Shown: positions 11,001-17,886, counted from the first letter of the stretch. The stretch is 64,000 nt of DNA from Procambarus clarkii (GCF_040958095.1 NC_091175.1:20560003-20624002), one strand, 5' to 3'. Numbers and translations: made by a program. Notes: generated by a model from the letters alone, not told the origin.

Positions 11001-14000
11001 TGCCACCTTTTGGATGGATTAATGTTCATCATTCATTCATCGAGATGTACAATGGTTACCCGCTTGTGGATGCCCATGGGAGCCCTGGCCTCGTCGCTGG
11101 TCACCGGCACACCCTCCTCCAGGAACAGCTCCATGAAGGTCCCGGCCGGACACATCACGCCGCAGTCCACCACCGTCCCTGTCACAGGTTAAACACACGC
11201 CCCCCGGTTATGACAACTTTCTTTTTATTTTATTTGTTTATTTATTTATATACAATTAATTACATTGGGTTTATGAGAGTACCTATCATGATGTGTTTAC
11301 ATACTTGTAAAGCCGCTAGTACGCACAGCGTTTCGGGCAGATTCTTAACAAGCTTAGGTATACGCAACAATGTGCTGCTTCCTTATTCTATATGGAGGAT
11401 TATAGAAGCTCAAGAGCTAGCTGTGAGTTCATCTAATATTCCCATGAGAAAATTCCCTAGGAGTATGAGGTGGGCGCGAACCTACGATGTTGGCATTGCC
11501 CAGCCGCATACTCTACCACTAGACCACCGCTGACTAGTAAAGTCATGCAACCGGATTTTTAATGAAATTACAGGTAATCTGAAGGCTACTGAAGCCAGTC
11601 CAGCTTTTACGTATGACCCACAAGCACTCGGTCATATGGCCCATATTTACGTATGACCCACAAGCACTCGGTCATATGGCCCATATTTACGTATGACCCA
11701 CAAGCACTCGGTCATATGGCCCATATTTACGTATGACCCACAAGCACTCGGTCATATGGCCCATATTTGATATATATCACATGAATATGATTTATGTGTG
11801 TTTAATATCCCCCATCTCGCAAGTTGGTCATAGGCGGAATCAGGAGAAAACACAAGATGGAAATCTAGCCTACATTAGCCTGCAGTAGCAAACTCTGGGT
11901 AGAACACAAGAATAATTTCCAATGCAATATTTGTGAGTGTTTAAAGTAATTACAGAGCTCAAAGTATCTCATGCCACTGGGTTGAAAATAATTGATAACA
12001 AGGCACTCACAAATATAACAACAGAAATCGAAATTGAAATTGAAAAAAGTTTATTGAGGTAAAATACACACAAAGGGATGAGATAGCTCAAGCTATGCTC
12101 ACCCCGTTCAGTACATCGTGTTAATACATACATAGACACACATCACAAGCAATAAACGTATTACCGAACATTCTGAGAGATAAACATATACATTTCCTCC
12201 TTTACACAAGTATATATAACAACAGAAGTACACTTACATCGCATCAGGCTTGGATACCCATGTGCATGGGAAATAGGCTTACAGGTTCAGGAAGATGAGG
12301 GGAAATGCCCGACAGACCACTGGAACATTATCTAACACTGCACTGTTACAAACCCATTAAGATTTCAACTTAGATTCAACAGAGCAGAAGTTATTTAAAC
12401 ACATAGAACAAAAATCTTACTGAAGCGACCATACGAGTCATAAATACTCATACTCCGCCTAAGTAAAACAGAAACAAGCAACACTTAGTGGGCCAGCCAG
12501 AGGCTTAGGGCCCGCGCAGGAATATCCCTGCAAAAAAAAAAAAAAGGTGACATACTGACCTGCCCAATCGAAGATGACTGCCTTGACCTTGCCACGGTAT
12601 CGCCTGGTAACCTGGTATTCACTCCGCGGGTTGACCAGCACTTCGTCTGTAGAGAGGGAAACAATGGCTATTACTTCCAGTTAATGCTTCTCCGTATATT
12701 ACATCAATGTCAATGAAGAAATAATGTGTTCATATTAGACCTAGAAGTGATCTACACATCCCTTATACTGACGTCACACAGTCATCTGGTTTCTGGTTCA
12801 ACCTTGAAGCCGAGCGGACGTCTGGACACCTCCTCCGCCTGGGAGCCGCCGGATCACGTCTTGTTTTCGCGTTTTGGCTTTGCTACTGCCGTTTGGCATC
12901 CCTTTTCAACGGTCCGGTTGTACGACGGACCGTTGTATGACGGACCGACCCACCAACCCCCGGCTTGGCCGAGAGGTGCCGGGGGTTGGCGGGTCTTGAT
13001 GGGCTCTGGTGTGCCCTCAGCCGTGGTGGGCGGCCGGCTTCTGCTCTGCCGGAGGACACTGGATGACTTTTGCGTTTTGGTTGGGGTCCGAGTTTTGGTT
13101 TTGCTACCTGGTGTTCTCTGTGTGGGGCGGGGCCGGTGCTTGTCACCCTACGGGACTCCTGGGACTCCCCAATCATCTGCCCGTATGTGCGTTTATTTGC
13201 CGTATGGCATATTAGTTTCTAGTGATTGGCGTCACTCGTTTCGCGTTTTGCCTTGGCGTTTCACCTTTCCGGGCTTCGCGATTCACCCATCACGGGTACG
13301 CCGGGGCGCATCCGATCCCACGATCGTCGTCGCCCCTAAATCAACAACAACAACAACACAGTCATCTGTTAGTATTTACGTCGCCTTTTTGCAGGCGGGT
13401 CTAAAACCCGTGCCAGTGAAAATTATGACGTCATAATGACGACACATTCCTCATACACAGCGTATATAAAACACAATTCCTTATCTTTTACTTTCGTTAG
13501 ATTGTGTTGGGTTAGAATTGGTGTGATTAAAAATTCGGGTTGGCGTAAAGGGGTACATACATTTCTCGTGTTTTAGACTCTAAACCCCAGACAATAAGGG
13601 AACCATATACGTCATCCCTCTCTTTTAAACAAACGTAACCTAACCGACCACAACTCCTGAGTCCTGACTACCTTAATGATAGTTCTGTTACTCATTGGCC
13701 ATGCGGCCCAGTCTCTAACTAGGCCTTCTGGGTAGTGGTCTGGTCAACCAAGTTGTTAGACACAGTTGTTGTTGTTTAAGATTCAGCTACTGGGAACAAA
13801 AAGTTGCAAGTAGCACGGGCTATAGTGAGCCCGTAGTGGACTTCCTACGTTCCCACCCACCGAACAAGTCTATGTGGGTGGGAACGAGGACAGGTTGACT
13901 AGTTTAGCAGTTACCAGGGATGATGTTATTAAACAAATAGAGAAACTCAAACCAAACAAATCCCCAGGGCCGGACGAAGTGTTTGCCAGGGTGCTTAAAG

Positions 14001-15840
14001 AATGCAAAGAGGAGTTTGCGAGCCATTGTCTACCATATTTAATAAATCATTAGAGTCAGGCTGAGTGCCAGAGTCGTGGAAGGTTGCTAATGTGGTACCA
14101 ATTGGATGGAGGGGGGGGCAGTGTGCAGGATAAACACATCAATTGTGACACTTGCTCTCCACATATGTCAGTTGCTTAATTTAGAAACTGTACTTGTGGT
14201 CGATCTCGAACCCATTGATGATGTGACGACTTATACTGAATTTTGTAAGTAGCTCAAGATTTGTATCTTGTTCAGCTAAATTAATTGTGAGGTTCAGTCT
14301 CTGAGCCCACTATGTGCCTCTGTAACCCTTTCCACTACCGCCCACAAGATGGGTATGGGGTGCATAATAAATAAACTAAACCAAAAACTAACAGCTAACT
14401 TCTTAATCTAACTGATAAAAGTAAGAGTATTAATAGGTACATTGTAGCAGAATTGGAATTTAACATAATAACTATAATATAAATCGATAGCATTACTTAT
14501 ATTGGTGACATTTTGCACGTCTTAAGTACTAATATTGAGGAATTGGGTAGTACAAGATACAGTGTGAGTTTAAAGCACAAGGTAGGAAACTATGAGGATG
14601 AAATTAGGTAATTTTTGGTTTTACTTTTGAATAAGCATAGATTGGAATTTTGTTTAATTCATTAGAGAGAAAGAGATCCATACACTTGGTCCTTTTAGTT
14701 GCAATGAGCGTTTGCACAGATTTAGCCTGACTCTAGGAATATTAAAGATATATTTATTTCTGGTGTGGTGGTCATGGGTTCTATTATATCTATCACGGAA
14801 TCAGTTTCATCTCAAGAGTAGCATTCAGGAACAAGGTATTGTACATGTAAATAGCACAAGAGAATGTGTGGAGAGAGTGTATGTTTAGCATGTTTAGGGA
14901 CTTAAACAGAGGGGCTGTGTGTTGTCTGAAGACAGTTTGTTATAGTTGCTATAAATGACTTGATATCAACATTAAACTGTGTAACTAGCTTATCAAGACT
15001 GGAACTTGCTTAACTAAATGAATTTTGGGGTTCAGTTCTGTATATGTGCCTCCGTAACGTTTTCCAATACCACCCACCGAATGGGTCTACTGCTACTCAC
15101 AGGTTGGGTATGGGGTCTACTGCTACTCACAGGTTGGGTATGGGATCTACTGCTACTCACAGAATGGGGTATGGAGTCTACTGATACTAAATGCATCAGA
15201 ATTATTGTAAATCTGATACGATATTTACCTTAAAAATGCAGAACTGCCCGGGGGAAGCCTATGCTACATAACCTTGCATGTTTAATTCACCACGAAAGCC
15301 ATAATAACTGCATCATCTCAATAGGAAGCGTCTTTTCCATGTGAGTGGCACCAAATTTGTTATAAAATGCTTGTGCACGGTTTATGAAGGAGGCAGCCAT
15401 ATAGAGCGCACAGCCCCCGGGAGAGGCTATGTAGCCAGCCCGTCCCCTCCAGCGTCACTTATTAACTGATGTACTAAACTGCCCAAACTTAACCCGATTA
15501 TGGACACACGAATAAAAAACTGGGCATTACGTCAATTTTGTGTGGCGCTATGGACTAAGTACAAAATGTGACGTTCTACTCATGAAGACGAGTTGCCAAT
15601 GTACCGTCTGTGTCACAGATAATTATAGCTTTAATATATCGTGCATAATTACATTTTTACTAATATCACTATTATTATGATGTCTGCAAGTGCCTGTCAA
15701 CTAAAGAATGTACTGAAAGCGGGATTAGGAGCTGATGCACGAGGCAATGTTCACAAAACTGGCGCACTATATGCTCAGATGACTCGTCTTGCAGTAAATT
15801 GGTGACATGTATACTTACCCTTTATATGGTGCATCTCCAT
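4688..15840 (-). CDS. phnX: Phosphonoacetaldehyde hydrolase (phosphonatase), complete 7-exon gene
   Basis: Seven exons join in frame to a 300-residue HAD-superfamily protein. Family chemistry: a Schiff-base lysine and an aspartate nucleophile hydrolyse phosphonoacetaldehyde to acetaldehyde and phosphate, the last step of 2-aminoethylphosphonate breakdown. Visible motifs: nucleophile loop FDWAGTVVDCG (Asp34); cap-domain MGIHK (Lys75, expected Schiff-base residue) with a nearby His79; KIGSCTGYP (152-160) in core motif [11 protein letters not shown] (184-192); [12 protein letters not shown] acidic loop (214-225); C-terminal HYVVDS and [14 protein letters not shown]. Length fits bacterial PhnX (about 270) plus an N-terminal extension of about 25 residues. 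The ATG at 15840 is the first after an in-frame stop. No signal peptide is evident, so it is probably cytosolic. The closest recalled resemblance is to proteobacterial PhnX. No partner gene, such as the AEP transaminase, is seen here. Function is inferred from motifs. Confidence 0.9.
5040..5091. repeat. (AAT)n/(ATT)n microsatellite, palindromic
   Basis: About ten AAT units run straight into about seven ATT units, forming an inverted microsatellite at the poly(A)-side end of the neighbouring minus-strand LINE fragment. Confidence 0.85.
5092..5215 (-). mobile_element. LINE-B 3' end
   Basis: Minus-strand 3' end with the conserved module that reads, on its sense strand, GCCCAAAACGGTATGAG then TAGTGGCTTTGCAAGAATG and a GGTACAATG/CTTCTTGTG end. 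Same end as the LINE-B copy at 49385-49523; 5'-truncated. Confidence 0.75.
5547..5622 (+). mobile_element. Fragment of tRNA-derived SINE (S3) 3' end
   Basis: Contains GGTCGAGGACCGGGCCGC, GGGGACACTAAGCCCCC and the AATCTCAAGG end, the last quarter of the SINE complete at 28464-28715. Confidence 0.8.
5688..6058. mobile_element. Palindromic MITE, hAT-like, with 8-bp target duplication
   Basis: A 371-bp foldback. The ends CAACCCGTTCTCGCAAATT and its complement extend into arms of about 150 bp each, matching for most of their length, around an AT-rich centre with CCTAACCT motifs. The flanks carry the same 8-mer CACACCCT (5680-5687 and 6059-6066). An 8-bp duplication with CA/TG ends points to hAT transposase mobilisation. 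It sits in the last phnX intron; no coding capacity. Confidence 0.88.
6395..6550 (+). mobile_element. tRNA-derived SINE (S2), decayed
   Basis: A tRNA-like head with a GGTTGGTTGAGCGACAG D-arm/A-box region and GTTCGATCCCC (B box), followed by the S2 tail with GGTTGGGCACC and TAGTGCTATATAGAC. Confidence 0.7.
6935..7175. mobile_element. Head-to-head inverted pair of tRNA-derived SINEs
   Basis: A minus-strand copy (6935-7025; GGTTCGAACCTGTG, CTGGGTGTTCCCAGG) faces a plus-strand copy (7065-7175; CACAGGTTCGAATCC). The shared outer parts GACATGGTCAAAAGAATT and AATTCTTTTGACCATGTC give a hairpin of about 90-bp arms around a 30-bp loop. Both heads have recognisable A and B boxes. Confidence 0.75.
7225..7340 (-). 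mobile_element. SINE tail fragment (S4)
   Basis: GCGGCCCGGCCTC, GGTCTGGTTAGTTG and GCTCGCAGGCTGACGT match the tail at 17095-17180 and, more weakly, 13695-13760. Confidence 0.55.
7560..7786 (+). mobile_element. Composite tRNA-like SINE head plus reversed S2 tail
   Basis: A tRNA-like head (CAGTGGTCTACG A-box region, CCTCGACTCGCAATCGAGG anticodon arm, GGTTCAATCCCCGGG T-arm) is followed by sequence that matches the S2 tail only when read on the minus strand. The two halves are opposed, suggesting either two insertions or an inversion. Confidence 0.65.
7787..8039. mobile_element. 253-bp foldback MITE, copy 1
   Basis: Ends CCAGATTCACGAAGCAGTT and the complement of CCAGGATTCACGAAGCAG form long arms that continue through AAGATTGAGGAAAGATG and GTAAACAGTTTAATAA. 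A possible 5-bp repeat TCCAG flanks it. The copy at 15963-16215 has exactly the same length. Confidence 0.85.
8164..8289 (-). CDS. phnX: phnX exon 6 (acidic loop)
   Basis: Acceptor TCCCACACAG, donor GTGCGT; 126 bases in phase 0. Encodes [20 protein letters not shown] through CWTIAIAKT. It includes the KVDD loop that binds Mg2+ in HAD enzymes and the GLAAGCWT segment shared with bacterial PhnX. Confidence 0.93.
8464..8630 (-). mobile_element. CAA-tailed SINE-like repeat, two partial units
   Basis: (GTT)n then GATTCAGCTGCTCGGAACAA, a CAAGTAGCACGGGCTATGG block and GAGCCCGTAGTGGACTTACC. The CAAGTAGCAC to CAGGAGCGG part occurs twice in tandem. Related copies at 10243-10300 and 13764-13845. Confidence 0.7.
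8659..8788. repeat. 43-bp triplication of the exon 5 splice-donor end
   Basis: TCACCATATAGGGCATGGGT begins at 8659, 8702 and 8745, an exact 43-bp period. The third copy is the real 3' end of phnX exon 5 with its donor; the other two are intronic duplicates that keep the GTGAGT donor. The copies look identical, so the event is recent. Confidence 0.92.
8749..8924 (-). CDS. phnX: phnX exon 5 (core motif II)
   Basis: Acceptor TTGCCAACAG, donor GTGAGT; 176 bases, phase 1 to phase 0. Encodes [20 protein letters not shown] to [11 protein letters not shown]. The exon end with its donor is repeated twice more downstream (see the 43-bp triplication), so three identical donors compete. Use of either extra donor would add VSD and a stop. 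Confidence 0.93.
8985..9150. mobile_element. Foldback MITE related to the 253-bp family
   Basis: ATGGCGGCTCTGTTTACATT and its near complement AATGTAAACAACGCCGCCAT flank a centre that includes CGTGGTGCTTCGGGGCTCAT, the same central motif as in the 253-bp MITEs. The outer ends are lost or different. A further decayed piece is visible at about 10500-10590. Confidence 0.7.
9215..9440 (+). mobile_element. tRNA-derived SINE
   Basis: Head GGTCCTATGGTGCAGTGGTA with a GGTTCGATTATCGCG T-arm, then the common decapod SINE body: TTTCCTTTCACCTGATG, CACCTGGCAGTAAATAG and a GAGGACCTCGATAG end. Confidence 0.75.
9515..9640 (-). mobile_element. LINE-B 3' end
   Basis: Minus-strand LINE end: on the plus strand a TTTTTTATTTAGG start, GGGGTACATACA, then AAAGCCACTAGTACGCATAG and CGTTTCGGCC. 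Strongly 5'-truncated. Confidence 0.75.
9765..9940 (-). mobile_element. tRNA-derived SINE, minus copy
   Basis: Reads on the minus strand as a tRNA-like head (decayed) followed by TAGGTACCCGGGAGTTAGGC-like and GGATGCAACC blocks. It abuts exon 4 of phnX on the intron side. Confidence 0.6.
9966..10149 (-). CDS. phnX: phnX exon 4 (cap domain)
   Basis: 184 bases encoding [20 protein letters not shown] through NYSSLIDG. It carries the helical cap segment with the family-typical sequence around [15 protein letters not shown]. The donor GTAAGT is strong. The acceptor TATGGAG is pyrimidine-poor and is the least certain boundary of the gene. Confidence 0.85.
10243..10500 (-). mobile_element. SINE cluster, minus copies
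   Basis: A fragment of the GAGCCCGTAGTGGACTTACC repeat (10255-10300) is followed by a decayed SINE (10310-10500) with CAGTTGCCTAACTCCCAGG, GGTGAAAGGAAACGTGCC and CCCGGGATCCTCG. Confidence 0.6.
10615..10815 (-). mobile_element. tRNA-derived SINE (S2), near-complete
   Basis: On the minus strand: head GGGGATGGACTGTAGAGCGA (A box) and GGAGTTCAATCCCCGACC (B box), then GGTTGGGCACCATTCC and the tail with CAGTGCTATATAGTCGTAA. It is the clearest full copy of the S2 family in the window. Confidence 0.8.
10884..11030 (-). mobile_element. SINE-like repeat S1, minus copy
   Basis: Reverse complement of 51-199, ending only 30 bp from phnX exon 3. Hairpin blocks are conserved, including ACGGGAGACATCTCCCGT. 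Confidence 0.75.
11060..11178 (-). CDS. phnX: phnX exon 3 (cap domain, Schiff-base lysine)
   Basis: Acceptor CCTGTGACAG, donor GTAACC; 119 bases, phase 1 in and phase 0 out. Encodes [19 protein letters not shown] through [13 protein letters not shown]-two residues-K is the PhnX cap-domain signature. The alignment suggests one residue more than bacterial enzymes at the exon 3/4 joint. Confidence 0.92.
11220..11342 (-). mobile_element. LINE-B 3' end
   Basis: T-rich start (poly(A) side), ATTACATTGGGTTTATGAGA, then TTGTAAAGCCGCTAGTACGC and AGCGTTTCGGGCAG. 5'-truncated copy within phnX intron 2. Confidence 0.8.
11606..11769. repeat. 40-bp tandem repeat, 4 copies
   Basis: TTTACGTATGACCCACAAGC plus CACTCGGTCATATGGCCCATA repeated at 11606, 11646, 11686 and 11726 with no visible differences, a recent local expansion inside phnX intron 2. 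The unit holds the dyad GGCCATATGACC. Confidence 0.93.
12026..12225 (-). mobile_element. LINE 3' end (family D)
   Basis: A GAAATTGAAATTGAAA tail (poly-TTCAAT on the sense strand), AGTTTATTGAGGTAAAATAC, CACCCCGTTCAGTACA and GAGAGATAAACATATAC are shared with 53253-53440. Confidence 0.75.
12560..12646 (-). CDS. phnX: phnX exon 2 (nucleophile motif)
   Basis: Acceptor CTCTCTACAG and donor GTCAGTATG frame an 87-base exon that enters and leaves in phase 1. It encodes residues 8-37, ending in VKAVIFDWA with the catalytic aspartate of HAD motif I; the glycine after it is split over the intron. Confidence 0.92.
12789..13355 (+). mobile_element. 567-bp CAA-tailed retroposon with 13-bp target duplication
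   Basis: Flanked by exact 13-mers ACACAGTCATCTG at 12776-12788 and 13356-13368. The right end is a (CAA)n tail preceded by CGCCCCTAAAT. GC-rich interior with several TTCGCGTTTTGG-like motifs and no conserved protein. The first part recurs at 3440-3827. The exact duplication and tail show reverse-transcribed insertion; whether it is a LINE 5' UTR piece or a SINE is open. Confidence 0.85.
13422..13470 (+). promoter_or_regulatory. CRE palindrome plus TATA box
   Basis: The 16-bp perfect palindrome ATTATGACGTCATAAT (13422-13437) contains the CREB/ATF site TGACGTCA. A TATATAAA box follows at 13463-13470, in promoter-like spacing. A second TGACGTCA is at 12769-12776. It lies in phnX intron 1 and faces the opposite way to the gene. 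No plus-strand gene was recognised downstream, so activity is only a possibility. Confidence 0.4.
13471..13695. other. Intron sequence, nothing recognised
   Basis: AT-rich sequence downstream of the CRE/TATA pair; no conserved open frame or RNA gene. Confidence 0.4.
13696..13860 (-). mobile_element. SINE fragments (S4 tail and CAA-tailed repeat)
   Basis: Matches 17095-17180 (GGCCCAGTC, CTGGTCAACCAAG, GTTGTTAGAC) and then 8464-8600 (GTTGTTGTTTAAGATTCAGC, AGCACGGGCTATAGTGAG). Confidence 0.65.
13895..14099 (+). mobile_element. CR1-like reverse transcriptase fragment
   Basis: The plus frame reads [20 protein letters not shown], then a decayed stretch ending in a WKVANVVPI-like block, the N-terminal fingers of CR1-group reverse transcriptases. 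It contains an in-frame stop and a frame slip near 14030-14060, then stops abruptly at the LINE-A end. Confidence 0.8.
14100..14383 (+). mobile_element. LINE-A 3' end, joined to a CR1 fragment
   Basis: Starts at ATTGGATGGAGGGGGGGGCA, equivalent to the block at 50148, and runs to GGGTATGGGGTGCATAATAA plus an A-rich tail. The upstream partner differs from that at 3828, so this 3' end has been captured with different 5' parts. Confidence 0.8.
14384..14640. other. Intron sequence, nothing recognised
   Basis: AT-rich; short poly(A)-like continuations of the LINE-A tail, no gene. Confidence 0.4.
14641..14935 (-). mobile_element. LINE-B C-terminal fragment
   Basis: The minus strand carries the decayed LINE-B tail: an [14 protein letters not shown]-like block (plus-strand GACTCTAGGAATATT and TTATTTCTGGTGTGGTGG) and an FNSLNMLNI-like stretch, as in 29777-30127 and 48600-48890. 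Internally damaged. Confidence 0.65.
14965..15190 (+). mobile_element. LINE-A 3' end with internal 34-bp tandem expansion
   Basis: AACTAGCTTATCAAGACTGG and a TAAATGAATTTTGGGG block lead into the final GGGTATGGGG motif. That motif is expanded with CTACTGCTACTCACAGG into about three units of 34 bp (15085-15180). Decayed. Confidence 0.65.
15191..15818. other. phnX intron 1, 5' part; nothing recognised
   Basis: No transposon or conserved exon seen. A GC-richer patch at 15405-15465 could be regulatory but has no clear motif set. Confidence 0.4.
15819..15840 (-). CDS. phnX: phnX exon 1 (start codon)
   Basis: Codes MEMHHIK plus one base. The donor GTAAGTATAC follows at once (gene strand) and is near consensus. 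An in-frame stop lies upstream with no ATG between, which fixes the start. The split codon joins exon 2 to give Asp8. Confidence 0.75.
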
Positions 15841-15962
15841 ATACCTCGGAGAGAGTGAGTTGACGACCCGTACAAGAGCGATGACCCTGAGCCACAGGTG
15901 TTCTCTCACACACTATACTCCCAGGAGACACTCAGAGCGTGGCGACAGCCGCAGATATGAGG

Positions 15963-16215
15963 CCAGAATCACGAAGCAGTTACGCAGGTACTTACGAACG
16001 TGAACATCTTTCCTCGATCTTTGACGGCTTTTGTTACATATATTAAACAGTTTACAAGCCTGAAAGCTTGCCAATCAACTGTTGTTATTATTATAAACAG
16101 CCTCCTGGTGCTTCGGAGCTCATTAACCGTTTAATAATTGTAAACAAAGCCGCCAAAGATTGAGAAAAGATGTATAGGTTCGTAAGTGTTTGAGTAACTG
16201 CTTCGCCAGCGCTGG
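15963..16215. mobile_element. 253-bp foldback MITE, copy 2
   Basis: Ends CCAGAATCACGAAGCAGTTA and the complement of a diverged right end. The same centre (CCTGGTGCTTCGGAGCTCAT) and the same total length as 7787-8039. It lies just upstream of the phnX first exon, within possible promoter sequence. Confidence 0.83.
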
Positions 16216-16329
16216 GGAACTGAGCCCGATACTCGTAGCTGCGGGAGAGGCGATCAACGGCCTTGTGAACAATGATGGCACGAGGTGGCGCTGCCTCTCC
16301 TTGCACCTCATTGGTTTTTACTCCTGTCG

Positions 16330-16640
16330 CCAGCGACGGCTGTATAGTTTATTGTGCACTCCATATTCATCCTGTGGGGGTAGTTTATTGTGCACTTCAT
16401 ACTCATCGTTTGGGAGGTTGTTTATTGTACACTCCATACTCATTACTCATTCTGTGGGGGGGGGGGTTAGTTTATTGTGCACTTCATACTCATCCTGTGG
16501 GGGGTAGTTTATTGTGCACTCCATACTCATCTTGTGAGGGCCCCACAAATTACCCCCTCCCCCACCTATAGGTGGGAGGGTAATTTATTGTGCACGTCAT
16601 ATTCTTGTGGGCGGTAGTTTATTGTACACCCTATACTCGT
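16330..16640. repeat. Minisatellite, unit about 36-40 bp
   Basis: About seven units of TTTATTGTGCACTCCATACT plus CATCCTGTGGGGG with G-run length changes. An internal dyad (CCCCCTCCCCCACCTATAGG and its complement) breaks the array at 16550-16580. Confidence 0.85.
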
Positions 16641-16756
16641 GTGAGTGATAGCACAAAAGGTCTTAAAAATCACTTCCCAGTGGATGTTTACAACTTTTAT
16701 GAATCGTCTTCACATCCAATATCACTAACAAATGATTTACTTTGGTTCCAGGGGTG

Positions 16757-17572
16757 TTATTTTCTAATTGGTTATGCCTCCAAAGTGTAAAAAGAGCTAG
16801 CTATTCCCCTTAAATTTTTCCTCGACATTTGCCCCCAGACAGCTTAGAGAAGACGTCTTGAAGGTACCTAAAGGTTGCCGACTTGTGAAACAATGTCAAC
16901 TCAAACAAATCCACAAGGGCTGTGACAAGGATTCAAACCTGCGTCCGGGAGCATCCCAGACATTGCCTTAATCGACTGAGCTACGACAGGGTTAAAAAAA
17001 AAAAAAAAAGTTGAAACCGAAGTTCTACTTGACTTACTGGATCCTGCAGCCTCTCCGAGGCATCTTACCTTGAGGTGCTTCCGGGGCTTAGTGTCCCCGT
17101 GGCCCGGTCGTCGACCAGGCCTCCTGGTTGCTGGACTGATCAACCAGGCTGTTGGACGCGGCTGCTCGCAGCCTGACGTATGAAAATCCTGGCACAAACC
17201 AGGATTTTACACAACTCTCCCCTGCACTCGAGCTATGTCAATAAGCCGTTCTGCCTCTTCGCCCATACATCATTACACACAGAAATCACACTAACGTGAT
17301 GTATCCAATGAACAAATTCACAAGGGCCGTGATTAGGATTCGAACCTGCGTCCGGGAGCATCCCAGACACTGCCTTAATACATCACTCATCACATTAGTG
17401 TGATTTCTGTGTGTAATGTCAACTCTAGGTAAGGAGTTGGCAGCCTTCTGCTACCTTCAAGACGTCTTTCCCAAGCTCTACGAGGCCAAGAGCAAAGCAA
17501 AGTTTGGGGGAGTATAAATAGCCATTTTCTATTCTGTTGGAGGCATAAGCAATCAGAAAATAACACTATTCA
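16757..17572. mobile_element. Foldback element with nested SINEs
   Basis: Arms 16757-16905 and 17415-17572 are complementary (TGTTATTTTCTAATTGGTTA against its partner, AAGACGTCTTGAAGGTA, TGCCTCCAA). Between them lie two copies of a tRNA-like SINE head on the minus strand (16915-16990 and 17320-17375, each with GATTCAAACCTGCGTCC-type B boxes) and an S4 tail (17040-17180). The arms are about 80 percent similar by eye, so the element is old. Confidence 0.7.
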
Positions 17573-17604
17573 GGAAAATAAACTTTCCTTATTAAGACTA
17601 CTCA

Positions 17605-17690
17605 TAGCCCAGTCAATTGAGCGTCGGTCTAACACCCGTGGGGTCCAGGTTCGAGACTCCTACAGCCCAGGTGAATGGAATGGACTATCC
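17605..17690 (+). mobile_element. tRNA-Val-like SINE head
   Basis: AGCCCAGTCAATTGAGCGTC (A box), TCTAACACCCG (AAC anticodon loop) and GGTTCGAGACTCC (B box). It lacks a paired acceptor stem, so it is read as a SINE head and not a tRNA gene. Confidence 0.6.
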
Positions 17691-17821
17691 AGGAGCAAAA
17701 ATTGTTTCATTGTATAATTAATAAATTTAGCTAGTAACAACAATTTTTGCACTGGAACTCCCGAGACTATATTACACACAGACGACGAGTCATTTTGGCA
17801 ATTCTTATTTTATTGAATATT

Positions 17822-17886
17822 ACATTGTATAGTAGTGTTACCGCCCACAGGATGAGTATGGGGTGCATAATAAATGAACTAAACTA
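17822..17886 (+). mobile_element. LINE-A terminal fragment
   Basis: Only the last 65 bases: ACCGCCCACAGGATGAGTAT, GGGGTGCATAATAAATGAAC. Confidence 0.7.

Noticed and set aside
11606-11769. CRISPR-like direct repeats
   Set aside because: Tandem 40-bp units without spacers in a eukaryotic intron; an ordinary minisatellite.
12726-13436. 236-codon plus-strand frame
   Set aside because: Runs across a retroposon and both copies of its target duplication; low similarity to any protein.
4688-15840. Bacterial contamination as the source of the PhnX sequence
   Set aside because: The coding parts are split by six GT-AG introns filled with decapod-type repeats, so the gene is native to this genome.
17605-17690. 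Possible tRNA-Val gene
   Set aside because: A and B boxes present, but the acceptor stem does not pair.
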